Assembly (NCBI GenBank): GCA_963728985.1
Contig: CAVSME010000003.1
Coordinates: forward strand, 868,001 to 932,000
Length of the DNA stretch: 64,000 bases
Direction: 5' to 3'
From: DASXAI01 sp963728985
GTDB taxonomy: Bacteria; Actinomycetota; Acidimicrobiia; Acidimicrobiales; Ilumatobacteraceae
In this document: positions 44,983 through 52,953 of the stretch, in pieces
How positions within the stretch are numbered: position 1 is the stretch's first letter
Layout of the letters: every line of letters starts with the position of its first letter
Notes under the pieces: generated by a model
Databases searched by the model: none
What the model was told of the DNA's origin: nothing
The model's input: only the letters and a program-made list of their open reading frames with translations
Made by a program: the position numbers and the translations under genes

Positions 44983-46980
44983 ATGTCGAACGAGAGCAGC
45001 GTGGTGGTGGAGTGGAACGGCGAGCAGCAGCGGTTCACCGCCCCGAATGAAGTGACGATCGGACGCGATCTCGCGTCGACCATCGTGCTCACCGACCCGT
45101 CGGTGTCACGCCATCACGCCGCCCTGCGCTACGACGGCGATTCCTGGGTGCTGCACGACGTGAGCAGCCAGGGCCGCACCTTCGTCGACGGCGCCCCGCA
45201 GCGCCAGTACCGCGTGTGCACGCCCACCACGGTCGTCCTCGGCGACCCGACCGACGGCCAGCAGGTGCGGGTGCTCCCGGCAGCGGCGCCGGAGCCCGCC
45301 ACCGTCCTCGGCGCCGACCGCCCCGGCGGCCAGCTGGTGGAGGAGCCTCACGAGGCCGCCACGGTGCTCCCGGGACCCTCGATCCACCTGTCGATGGGCG
45401 GCACCTCGGTGACGCTCACGCCTGGTCAGACCGCCGTGATCGGCCGCGACCGCTCGAGCGACCTCGTGTCGGCCACCGCCTCGGTCTCGCGGCACCACGC
45501 TCGGGTGAGCCACGACGGACAGGGCTGGAAGCTCGAGGATCTGGGTTCGACCGGCGGCACCCACGTCGACGGCGCCCGCGTCAGCACCGTCACCCTCGAC
45601 GGCACCACGACCGTGACGTTGGGCGACGCCGCCGCCGGCGAGCGCCTGGTCGCCACCGTCGAGGGCGTGCCGGCGCCGATGCCGGTGCTGCGCCCCCTGC
45701 CGGCCCCGCTGCCGGCGCCGGTGCAGTTGCCGGCCCCGCAGCCGGCGGCCGCCTGGCAGCGCCCGCAGGTCCGGGTGCTGGCGGCCGTGATGGCGTGCCT
45801 GCTCGTCGTCGTCGGCGCCTTCGCCATCTTCAAGAGCAGCGGATCGTCGGCCCCGAGCAACGCCGAGCTGGCCCGCTCCACGGTGAAGGTCATCGTTCCC
45901 TTCGGCACCGGCTCGGGCAGCGTGATCGACGCCGAGAAGGGCCTCATCCTCACCAACGCCCACGTCGTGGCGCCCAAGGCGCTCGGCCAGGGTCTCGGGG
46001 TCGGCTCTCAGGATCTCCAGCCCGACCCGGCGTGGATCGAGATCGCCGTCGCCGACGGCCTCGAGCGCGCCGCCGAGCCCATGTTCGAGGCCAAGGTCGT
46101 CGCCGTCGACGGCTATCTGGACCTGGCCGTGGTGCAGATCACCACGACGCTGTCCGGAGCCGTGGTGGAAGCCACCGACCTGGCCCGCTTGCACGCCGTC
46201 GAGATCGGGAACTCCGACGACCTGAAGACCGGTGACGAGGTCCGGGTCATGGGCTTCCCCGGCGTCTCCCAGAGCGACGCCGCCACCATGACGAAGGGTC
46301 CGGTCGAGGGCGTCGTGGCCGACCCCCGGCTGGACACCAACCGTGCGTACCTGAACGTCCAGGCGCCGATCGAGCCCGGCAACTCCGGGGGCATGGCCGT
46401 CGACAGCCAGGGCCGCCTCGTCGGTGTCCCGACGCTCAACCACTTCGACTTCGAGGGTGGCAACGATCCCACCTCGCCGAAGCTGCAGTCGAAGCTCGGC
46501 AGCATGCGACCGATCAACCTGGCCCAGAAGCTGATCGCCGCCGCCCAGGCCGGCACCGGCTACGAGAGCCCCTTCGTGCAGCGGCTGACCGGTGACGAGC
46601 AGCTCACCGACTTCGTCGCCGTCTCGCCGGTCACGACCGAGGGTTTCGCCGCCGATTGCACGAAGGCGAACACGGTGAAGACGGAAGCAGGCGACACGGT
46701 GCTCTCGTTCGCCTTCAGCTACAGCGGCTTCGCCAGCGATGCCCATCAGGACGTTGCCTTCGTCCTGGTCGACGACAAGGCCGACGCCGCCATCGGCATC
46801 GAGTCGACGTCCGACCAGTACCCCTTCCGCTGGCACGCGTCGGGCACGGCGTGCGTGACGATGCCGCTGGACAAGGCCCTGAAGGCCGGTGCGTCCTACT
46901 CGCTGTACCTGTTCGCCGGCCCCAACAGCGAGCCCATCGGCGACGGGCCGCTCGTCGGACACTTCACCGTGAAGTCCTGA
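44983..46980 (+). CDS. Double-FHA transmembrane HtrA-like serine protease
   Basis: 665 residues. FHA 1 (about 20-90; IGRDLASTIVLTD, SRHHAALR) and FHA 2 (about 140-215; IGRDRSSDLV, SRHHARVS, DLGSTGGTHVDG) come first, then a Pro/Ala linker and one membrane span (about 265-285). An extracellular trypsin-like domain carries the triad H327 (LTNAHVV), D380 (YLDLAV) and S468 (PGNSGG), and a C-terminal beta region follows. The FHA domains lie in the cytoplasm, so phosphoproteins could control an outside protease. Start has GGGGAGG. Confidence 0.92.
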   Translation: MSNESSVVVEWNGEQQRFTAPNEVTIGRDLASTIVLTDPSVSRHHAALRYDGDSWVLHDVSSQGRTFVDGAPQRQYRVCTPTTVVLGDPTDGQQVRVLPAAAPEPATVLGADRPGGQLVEEPHEAATVLPGPSIHLSMGGTSVTLTPGQTAVIGRDRSSDLVSATASVSRHHARVSHDGQGWKLEDLGSTGGTHVDGARVSTVTLDGTTTVTLGDAAAGERLVATVEGVPAPMPVLRPLPAPLPAPVQLPAPQPAAAWQRPQVRVLAAVMACLLVVVGAFAIFKSSGSSAPSNAELARSTVKVIVPFGTGSGSVIDAEKGLILTNAHVVAPKALGQGLGVGSQDLQPDPAWIEIAVADGLERAAEPMFEAKVVAVDGYLDLAVVQITTTLSGAVVEATDLARLHAVEIGNSDDLKTGDEVRVMGFPGVSQSDAATMTKGPVEGVVADPRLDTNRAYLNVQAPIEPGNSGGMAVDSQGRLVGVPTLNHFDFEGGNDPTSPKLQSKLGSMRPINLAQKLIAAAQAGTGYESPFVQRLTGDEQLTDFVAVSPVTTEGFAADCTKANTVKTEAGDTVLSFAFSYSGFASDAHQDVAFVLVDDKADAAIGIESTSDQYPFRWHASGTACVTMPLDKALKAGASYSLYLFAGPNSEPIGDGPLVGHFTVKS

Positions 46981-47004
46981 GCCTCACATCCTCCCCGGCG
47001 CTCC

Positions 47005-47030
47005 CGCCCGTCGAACTCGTTCGGCGGGCG
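47005..47030 (+). terminator. Terminator hairpin after the FHA-protease gene
   Basis: CGCCCG-t-CGAAC, loop TC, GTTCG-g-CGGGCG: 11 pairs with one mismatch, 24 bases past the stop. No T-tract. Confidence 0.6.
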
Positions 47031-47097
47031 GTTGCGCGTCTTCTTGGCGGTTCGAGCGACACACACCATTCCTCCATTCGACGTGTATTGTTGGTGT

Positions 47098-47316
47098 ATG
47101 CCCCGAGTGCGCACCAACATCGAGCTCGAGGACTCGTACATCCGGACGATCATGGACCGTTTCGATGTTCACACCAAGACGGAGGCCGTCGATCTCGCCC
47201 TCCGGCATCTCGCCGGCCAGCCCATGAGTCGGGCGGAGGCGCTGGCAATGCGGGGCGCTCATGCCATCGGCGAGCTTCCCGACGACGTCCCGCCCGTCGC
47301 TTGTGATCCTCGCTGA
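47098..47316 (+). CDS. vapB: VapB-type antitoxin
   Basis: 72 residues with a ribbon-helix-helix N-terminus (RTNIELEDSYIRTIMDRFDVHTKTEAVDLALRHL) and a toxin-binding tail. The upstream sequence holds GTGTAT twice (47083 and 47094), 11 bases apart, a plausible operator for the VapBC complex. It overlaps vapC by 14 bases, the usual coupling. Confidence 0.88.
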   Translation: MPRVRTNIELEDSYIRTIMDRFDVHTKTEAVDLALRHLAGQPMSRAEALAMRGAHAIGELPDDVPPVACDPR

Positions 47317-47710
47317 CACGTCGGCCTGGGTCGAATACGATCGAGCGACTGACAGCACGGTTGATCGCCGCCTCACGGCGCTCATCAGCGGCGACGGAGA
47401 CCTCGCGGTGACAGAGCCAGTCATCATGGAGGTGGTCGCCGGCGCTCGCAACGAAGCCCGCGAGGCCGACCTTCGACGCTTGCTGACCCGTTTCCGCCTC
47501 CAGCGTTTCGATGCGGCCGTGGACTTCGACGCGGCCACACGCATCTACCGGACGTGTCGCCGCGCTGGTGTCACCCCGCGGGGGCTGATCGATTGCATGA
47601 TCGCCTCCGTCGCGCAGCGCACGGGCGCCGCGCTCCTCGCCCTCGACGCCGATCTCCAACGAGTGGCCGCCGTGATCGGCATCGAGATGGACGAGGCATC
47701 GCGGCAGTAG
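47303..47710 (+). CDS. vapC: VapC-type PIN-domain toxin ribonuclease
   Basis: 135 residues of a PIN domain with acidic residues in ILADTSAWVEY, VTEPVIMEVVAGA, GLIDCMIASVAQ and LALDADLQ (the four-residue metal site). It cleaves tRNA or rRNA in characterised relatives. The start is the GTG at 47303 (VILADTSAW). The stop abuts the stop of the convergent MFS gene. Confidence 0.9.
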   Translation: MILADTSAWVEYDRATDSTVDRRLTALISGDGDLAVTEPVIMEVVAGARNEAREADLRRLLTRFRLQRFDAAVDFDAATRIYRTCRRAGVTPRGLIDCMIASVAQRTGAALLALDADLQRVAAVIGIEMDEASRQ

Positions 47711-49117
47711 TCAATGCACGGTGACGAGCTCCCGATCGGGCTGGTGCACCCGCAGCCGCGCTCCGGCGCCGGCGCCCAGGAGCGCCAGCACGGCGGACGC
47801 CACGATGGCGGCGCGGAACCCGTCGGTGAAGTCCTGCGCCGATCCGTAGCCGCCAGTGGCGCTGAACACCGCCACGGCGATGGCCACGCCGAAGACCCCA
47901 CCCAGTTCCCGGCCGGTGCTGAACACGCCCGACGCCTTCCCGATCTCGTCGGGCGCCACTGAGCCGAGGACGGCGTTCTGGGTGGCCGGGAACACCATCG
48001 ACGTCCCACACCCCGTGACCACGAGCGGCAAGATCAGCGACGAGTAGCCGACGTCCGGCGACGCCAGCCAGGCGACCCAGAACATGCCGGCGGACTGGAG
48101 CAGGAGACCGCCGACGATCAGCGGGCGCTCGCCGAGGCGGTTGACGAGGGCGCCGGCCACGGGGGCGACGAAGAACAGCGTCGCCGTCCACGGCACGAGG
48201 CGGAGGCCGGCGCCGAGCGGTCCGTAGCCGAGACCCGTCTGCAGGAACTGGGCCATGAAGAAGACCGATGCGAACAACGCGCCGTACTGCAGGAAGCTGG
48301 CGGCGTTGCCGCTCGAGAACGCGCGCGACCGGAAGAAGCGCATCGGCAGCATCGGCTGGCGGGCCCGGCTCTCCGTGGCCACGAGCACGCCGGCCAGCAC
48401 GACACCGATGGCCAGCGCGCCCACGACCTCAGCGCTGGTCCAGCCGGCGTTGTTGCCCCGCATCAGTCCCCACACGAGGCCGAAGGCCGATCCCGTCACG
48501 AGGAGCACACCTCGACCGTCGAGCGCGGTGTCGGTGCCGTAGCTCTCGGGGATGCGGGTGCGCACGAGCAGGATGGCCACGATCCCGATGGGGACGTTGA
48601 TCCAGAAGATCCACTGCCAGGCCGCCCCCTCGGCGATCGCACCGCCGAGCACCGGACCGCCGGCGACGGCCAGACCGGTGACGCCGCTGAAGACGCCCAG
48701 GGCCTTGGCCCGCTGCTCGGCCGGGAAGGCGGCGCTCACCAGCGCGAGGGCCAGCGGCATCACCAGCGCGGCGCCGGCGCCTTGCACTGCTCGGGCGACG
48801 ATCAGCCAGCCGACGTCCGGGGCGAGGGCACACCCGGCCGACGCGGCGACGAACACAGCCAGGCCGGTCGCGAACATGCGCCGACGTCCGAGCCGGTCAC
48901 CGAGGGCGGCGCCGGTCATCAGTAGCACGGCGAAGGTCAGGTTGTAGGCGTTGACGGTCCACTCCAGCTGCTCGATCGAGGCGCCGAGGTCGAGGCGGAT
49001 GGTGGTCAGCGACGTGGAGACCACCAGCGTGTCGAGGGCCACCATCAGCGAGGCCAGCGAGGCGAGGGCCAGCACCCAGCTCTGGGCGCTCGACATGGTC
49101 AGCTTGCGCGAGGTCAT
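47711..49117 (-). CDS. MFS exporter of the DHA2 (EmrB/QacA) family
   Basis: 468 residues, 14 predicted spans, with motif A GDRLGRRRMFATG and motif C-like GLAVAGGPVLGGAI; N-terminal VALDTLVVSTSLTTI is a DHA2 hallmark. A drug or metabolite:proton antiporter. Starts at ATG 49115-49117 or an in-frame ATG at 49094-49096. Divergent from a small ABM-like gene, with two palindromes between. Confidence 0.9.
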   Translation of the reverse strand: MTSRKLTMSSAQSWVLALASLASLMVALDTLVVSTSLTTIRLDLGASIEQLEWTVNAYNLTFAVLLMTGAALGDRLGRRRMFATGLAVFVAASAGCALAPDVGWLIVARAVQGAGAALVMPLALALVSAAFPAEQRAKALGVFSGVTGLAVAGGPVLGGAIAEGAAWQWIFWINVPIGIVAILLVRTRIPESYGTDTALDGRGVLLVTGSAFGLVWGLMRGNNAGWTSAEVVGALAIGVVLAGVLVATESRARQPMLPMRFFRSRAFSSGNAASFLQYGALFASVFFMAQFLQTGLGYGPLGAGLRLVPWTATLFFVAPVAGALVNRLGERPLIVGGLLLQSAGMFWVAWLASPDVGYSSLILPLVVTGCGTSMVFPATQNAVLGSVAPDEIGKASGVFSTGRELGGVFGVAIAVAVFSATGGYGSAQDFTDGFRAAIVASAVLALLGAGAGARLRVHQPDRELVTVH

Positions 49118-49127
49118 GGAAGTAGGA

Positions 49128-49161
49128 CCGGACCGGTCCGGCGGATTCGTCGCGACGAATC
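49128..49161. promoter_or_regulatory. Two adjacent palindromes in the MFS/ABM control region
   Basis: CCGGACCGGTCCGG (49128-49141, 14 bases) and GATTCGTCGCGACGAATC (49144-49161, 18 bases), both perfect. The half-site ATTCG-CGAA recurs at 49189-49198 just before the ABM-like gene. Probably operators for a regulator not in this window. Confidence 0.5.
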
Positions 49162-49210
49162 GCGAGCGTGTCGAGAGTCTCATCAGTGATTCGACGAACG
49201 AGGAGGACCG

Positions 49211-49519
49211 ATGTCGACACGTGTGATCCGGTACCGCACCCATCCCGACCGCGCCGACGAGAACCAGAAGCTGGTCGAGGACGTCTTTGCCGAACTGGCG
49301 GAGCGGCAACCGGCGGGCGTGCGCTACGCGTGCCTCCGCGGCCCGGACGGCAGCTTCTTCCACGTCGTCACGATCGAGGACGACACCGCGCCGCACCCCC
49401 TGCTGGAGCTTCCAACGTTCGGGCGGTTCCAGGCCGGCATCGGTGAGCGCTGCGCCGAGCAGCCCGTGGCCGTCGAGGTCAGCGTCGTCGGTGCCTACGG
49501 GCTCGACATCAGCCGTTGA
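49211..49519 (+). CDS. ABM-fold small protein
   Basis: 102 residues with a dimeric alpha-beta barrel pattern (VIRYRTHPDRADENQKLVEDVFAEL, then VRYACLRGPDGSFFHVVTIE) typical of antibiotic biosynthesis monooxygenase-like proteins. No catalytic set is certain. RBS GAGGAGG. Overlaps the convergent sigma factor by 11 bases. Confidence 0.75.
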   Translation: MSTRVIRYRTHPDRADENQKLVEDVFAELAERQPAGVRYACLRGPDGSFFHVVTIEDDTAPHPLLELPTFGRFQAGIGERCAEQPVAVEVSVVGAYGLDISR

Positions 49520-50486
49520 CGGACTCCGGCAGGCCGAAGAGCGGGAACAAGCGGGCGTCGATGAAGTTGTGCAGCTCGGTGATCCGGCCCTGCGCCGACT
49601 CCAGGACCACGATCGCGAAGGGCTCGTGACCGCCGCCGGCTGACGGGTGGTACAGGCCGAAGCCGGGGCGGCCGTTGGCCGTCGTGGCGACGAGCCGGCT
49701 GCCTCGGCACGCCGACCCCTCACCACGCCACCACGCTTCGATGGCGGAGCGGCCGCTGAACCAGGCGGCGAACGGCGGCATCGAGAGCGTGGCGTCCTCG
49801 TGCAAGAGCGCGACCAGGGCATCGACGTCGTAGCGCTCGAAGGCGTCCACGTACCGATCGAGGAGCTCGAGGTGTTCGTGGTCGAGGTCGGCGCCAGGGC
49901 CGTCCCGCCCCACACCACGGGCGGCGAGCGTCACCCTGGCGCGGGCCAGCGCGCTGTGCACGGCGGTGTCCGACGTGTCGAGCAGCGCCGCCACCTCGAT
50001 GGCCGGCCAGCCCAGCACGTCGCGCAGGATCAACACCGCTCGCTGGCGCGGCGGCAGGTGCTGCAGCGCGGCGACGAAGGCCAGGCGAATGGTGGAACGA
50101 GCCACCACCACGTCGGCGGGGTCGGCACCGACCGCCATCACCCGATCGTCGGGGACGGGCTCCAGCCACGTGGCCTCGGGCAGGACGGCGCCGACGTCGC
50201 CGGCCGAGGCCGGACCGAGATCCATCGGCAAGGCGCGCCGGCTCCGGTTGGTGGCCATGTCGAGGCAGACGTTGGTGGCGATGCGATACAGCCAGGCCCG
50301 CACGGAGGACCGGCCTTCGAAGCCGCCCTGGCTCCGCCACGCCCGTACGAGCGTCTCCTGGACGGCGTCGTCGGCCTCGAAGACCGCTCCCAGCATTCGG
50401 TAGCAGTAGCCGGTCAGCTCAGGCCGGTATCGCTCGAACGCCGACGCGGCATCGTCTCGGATGGTGTCGTCGGCCAGGTTCGTCAC
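49509..50486 (-). CDS. ECF sigma factor with SnoaL-like C-terminal domain
   Basis: 325 residues: sigma region 2 (YRPELTGYCYRMLGAVFEADDAVQETLVRAWRS), region 4 (LPPRQRAVLILRDVLGWPAIEVAALLDTSDTAVHSALARAR) and a C-terminal NTF2/SnoaL-like domain (about 215-325). This is the SigG/SigJ-type extended ECF layout, where the tail modulates activity instead of an anti-sigma factor; indeed no anti-sigma gene is seen. GTG 50484-50486 follows CGAGGAACC. Confidence 0.87.
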   Translation of the reverse strand: MTNLADDTIRDDAASAFERYRPELTGYCYRMLGAVFEADDAVQETLVRAWRSQGGFEGRSSVRAWLYRIATNVCLDMATNRSRRALPMDLGPASAGDVGAVLPEATWLEPVPDDRVMAVGADPADVVVARSTIRLAFVAALQHLPPRQRAVLILRDVLGWPAIEVAALLDTSDTAVHSALARARVTLAARGVGRDGPGADLDHEHLELLDRYVDAFERYDVDALVALLHEDATLSMPPFAAWFSGRSAIEAWWRGEGSACRGSRLVATTANGRPGFGLYHPSAGGGHEPFAIVVLESAQGRITELHNFIDARLFPLFGLPESVNG

Positions 50487-50634
50487 GGTTCCTCGCTCCT
50501 CCGGGCCGCGCTCGATCGTGAGGTGGCCCTCCAGGAAGTACGACGCCACGAGCGTGGGGAACTCATCGCGGGCCAGCGTCGCCCACACCCATGGCGCGAT
50601 TGTGTCGAGCGGCCCGCCTGCCGAGCAGCGATTT

Positions 50635-51186
50635 CTACGCAGCAGCGCTGATGGCGGCGATCTCGCGCGTGTACGCGGAGATCACCAGCCCGCTTGCCAC
50701 CATGGACGGGATGCGCGCCGCCACGTCGACGTCGTGCTCGGGTGCCCGAACGAACCCCGCGCCCTCGTACAGGCGGATGGCCGCCGCCATGAACGGGGCG
50801 GTGTGCAGGCACAGCTGCGTGCTGCCCAGGCGCTCGGCCCGCTCGTGGCAGGCCTCGAGCAGCGCCCGGCCGATGCCCAGCCCACGGGCCGTCGGCGGCG
50901 CGGCCACGGCCCGGATCGACGACCCTGTCGCCGGCCAGCCGATTCCGTCCTCGGAGGCGTCGGCGTAGAACGTGGCGGTCCCCACGACGGCGCCGTCATG
51001 CACGGCCACGAGGATCTCGCCGAAGTCGGACCGGCGCTCGAGATCGACGAGGTCGGTCAGGTAGGCGGCGAACACGCCCGGCGGGAGGCAGTCGTGGTAC
51101 TCGAGGTACGAGCTGATCAGCACGCCGCGCAGGCGGGAGAAGTCACCAGCGTGAGCGGTGCGGATGGAGACTGTAGGCGTCGACAT
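50635..51186 (-). CDS. GNAT family N-acetyltransferase
   Basis: 183 residues. The acetyl-CoA pyrophosphate loop is ARGLGIGRALLEAC (Q/R-X2-G-X-G/A), followed by LCLHTAPFMAAAIRLYEGAGFV. Substrate not identifiable. It lies upstream of the sigma factor gene on the same strand with a 148-base gap. Confidence 0.88.
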   Translation of the reverse strand: MSTPTVSIRTAHAGDFSRLRGVLISSYLEYHDCLPPGVFAAYLTDLVDLERRSDFGEILVAVHDGAVVGTATFYADASEDGIGWPATGSSIRAVAAPPTARGLGIGRALLEACHERAERLGSTQLCLHTAPFMAAAIRLYEGAGFVRAPEHDVDVAARIPSMVASGLVISAYTREIAAISAAA

Positions 51187-51239
51187 GCCGAGGTCTACGC
51201 AGCCGGTCGCGACCTGGTTCGCGCAGGACTACGAGCTGG

Positions 51240-51731
51240 TCACGGACACGACAGCTTGCCGAGGTCGGTCAGCAGGGTCGTGCCGGTCTGCACGACGTCC
51301 TTGACCCCGGTGGCGATGCCGGCGACGTTCGAGCCGTCCACCGCCGTCTGGAGCGTCTTCAGGGCGTCGTCGAAGGCAGTGATCTGAGGCTGCAGGTCGT
51401 TGCCAGCGGCGCTGCGAACCGCCGCCAGGTTGTCCTTCACCTTGGTGAGCGCGTCCTTCACGCCGCTCGTGCCGTTCTTCACGAGGTCGATGTTCTGGAG
51501 ATCCTGCACCGAGGTCCGGAGATCGGCACGGGCGGTGCACAGCGCTTGGCTGGCGGTCACCGGTACCGAGCTCGATGCCGCTGCCGTCGTCGTGGCCGTC
51601 GTGGCGGACGTCGTCGTGGCCGTCGTGACGGACGTCGCCACCGACGAGGACGAGTTGTCCCCGCCGCAGGCGGCCAGCCCGACGAGGGTCGCAGCGACCA
51701 GCAGCGCAGTGCGGAGCGCGAGGCGAGTCAT
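51240..51731 (-). CDS. Putative lipoprotein
   Basis: 163 residues. Signal peptide ending in the lipobox LVGLAAC, a Thr-rich linker (VTTATTTSATTATTT) and a helical domain of about 100 residues with two cysteines (LCTARADL and the terminal SCP). No family recognised. Eight bases after the amidohydrolase stop, so probably one transcript. Confidence 0.7.
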   Translation of the reverse strand: MTRLALRTALLVAATLVGLAACGGDNSSSSVATSVTTATTTSATTATTTAAASSSVPVTASQALCTARADLRTSVQDLQNIDLVKNGTSGVKDALTKVKDNLAAVRSAAGNDLQPQITAFDDALKTLQTAVDGSNVAGIATGVKDVVQTGTTLLTDLGKLSCP

Positions 51732-51739
51732 CGGCCGGC

Positions 51740-52885
51740 TCAGGCCGCCGTACCGGCGAGTACATCGCCGCCCACCGGCAACGACGAGAGGTCGATGCCG
51801 TAGAGCTCAGCGGCGTTGTCGCACAGGATGGCGCGTGTCTGCTCCTCGGTGAGCTGAATGGTCTGCTCGTCGAGCAGCTGCTGGCTCCACGGCCACGTCG
51901 AGTCCGAGTGGGGGAAGTCGTTGGCCCAGCACAGGCGCCGCCAGTTGACCTGATCGACGTTCTTGAAGGCGACCCAGTCATCCTGGAACGTCATGTAGAT
52001 GTGCTCGCGGAAGTACTCGGACGGTGTCTTGGAGATGTTGGCGGTGAGCCACTTGCGATGCCGCGCGTACGCGTGGTCCATCCGGTACATGAAGTGGGGC
52101 GCCCAGCCGGCGTCGGCCTCGACGCACACCACCTTGAGCCGGGGATGGCGCTCGAACACGCCGCCCAGCACGAACATGCCCATGATGTCCTGGTTGCCGC
52201 GGATGATCGACAGGAAGTTGTTCATCTTCGGGCCGCGGCTGCGGTTCAGGGCGTCGCTGGACGACGTGAGGATGTGGAACGAGGGCACCAGCTCGAGGTC
52301 CACGCAGGCGTCCCAGAACTCGGTGTAGATCTCGGAGTCGTAGTCCTCCACCTGTGGCTCGCCCGGCATCATCACGCCCCGCATGCCCATCGCCTTGAGC
52401 GTCTCGAGGTCGCGGATGCCCTCCTCGGGTGAACGCATCGCCGTCTGGCCGGCCGCCAGCAACCGGAGAGGATCCACCGAGCAGTACTCGGCGATCCAGC
52501 GGTTGTAGGCGTCCATCGCCGCCTTCTTGTAGTCGAAGTCCGGGTGGTTGCACAGCACCATCCCCACCGACGGATAGATGACCTCGGCCGACACGCCGTC
52601 ACGGTTCTGGTCGGCGATGCGGTAGGTCGCGTCGTACCCCGACTTGTGGAGGTCCTTGTAGCGGGCCTGGAGGTTGAGGTCGTCCGGGTCCTGGCCGGCG
52701 GCCGCCACCAACCCCATCGGGATCGTGCGCTTCATGCCGTCGATCACGTAGATGTCGCCCTTGTCGTCGGTCTCCACGAGACGGGGCGCCACCTCGGCGA
52801 ACTTCGGGTCGATGTAGTCGACGTAGGTGTTCGGCGCCTCGGTGATGTGCGAGTCGGCCGAGATGATGGGGAAGTCAACGCGCAT
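51740..52885 (-). CDS. Amidohydrolase_2 family metal-dependent hydrolase
   Basis: 381-residue TIM-barrel protein of the ACMSD-like amidohydrolase_2 family: ISADSHITEAP (DSH at the first metal site), FHILTSSSD, VVCVEADAGWAP and WANDFPHSDSTWPWS with the late Asp/His. Could be a decarboxylase or hydrolase of aromatic or alicyclic acids. It lies downstream of an LLM oxidoreductase on the same strand (68-base gap), suggesting a catabolic pair. Confidence 0.87.
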   Translation of the reverse strand: MRVDFPIISADSHITEAPNTYVDYIDPKFAEVAPRLVETDDKGDIYVIDGMKRTIPMGLVAAAGQDPDDLNLQARYKDLHKSGYDATYRIADQNRDGVSAEVIYPSVGMVLCNHPDFDYKKAAMDAYNRWIAEYCSVDPLRLLAAGQTAMRSPEEGIRDLETLKAMGMRGVMMPGEPQVEDYDSEIYTEFWDACVDLELVPSFHILTSSSDALNRSRGPKMNNFLSIIRGNQDIMGMFVLGGVFERHPRLKVVCVEADAGWAPHFMYRMDHAYARHRKWLTANISKTPSEYFREHIYMTFQDDWVAFKNVDQVNWRRLCWANDFPHSDSTWPWSQQLLDEQTIQLTEEQTRAILCDNAAELYGIDLSSLPVGGDVLAGTAA

Positions 52886-52953
52886 GGGGCCTCCGCAGGT
52901 CGAGTCCTGTGTTCACTATGGTCCTCCGCCCCCCCGCCGGGCAACGTGCGTGG

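Noticed and set aside
45106..46962. 618-codon frame on the - strand
   Set aside because: Shadow of the FHA-protease, which has clear domains in its own frame.
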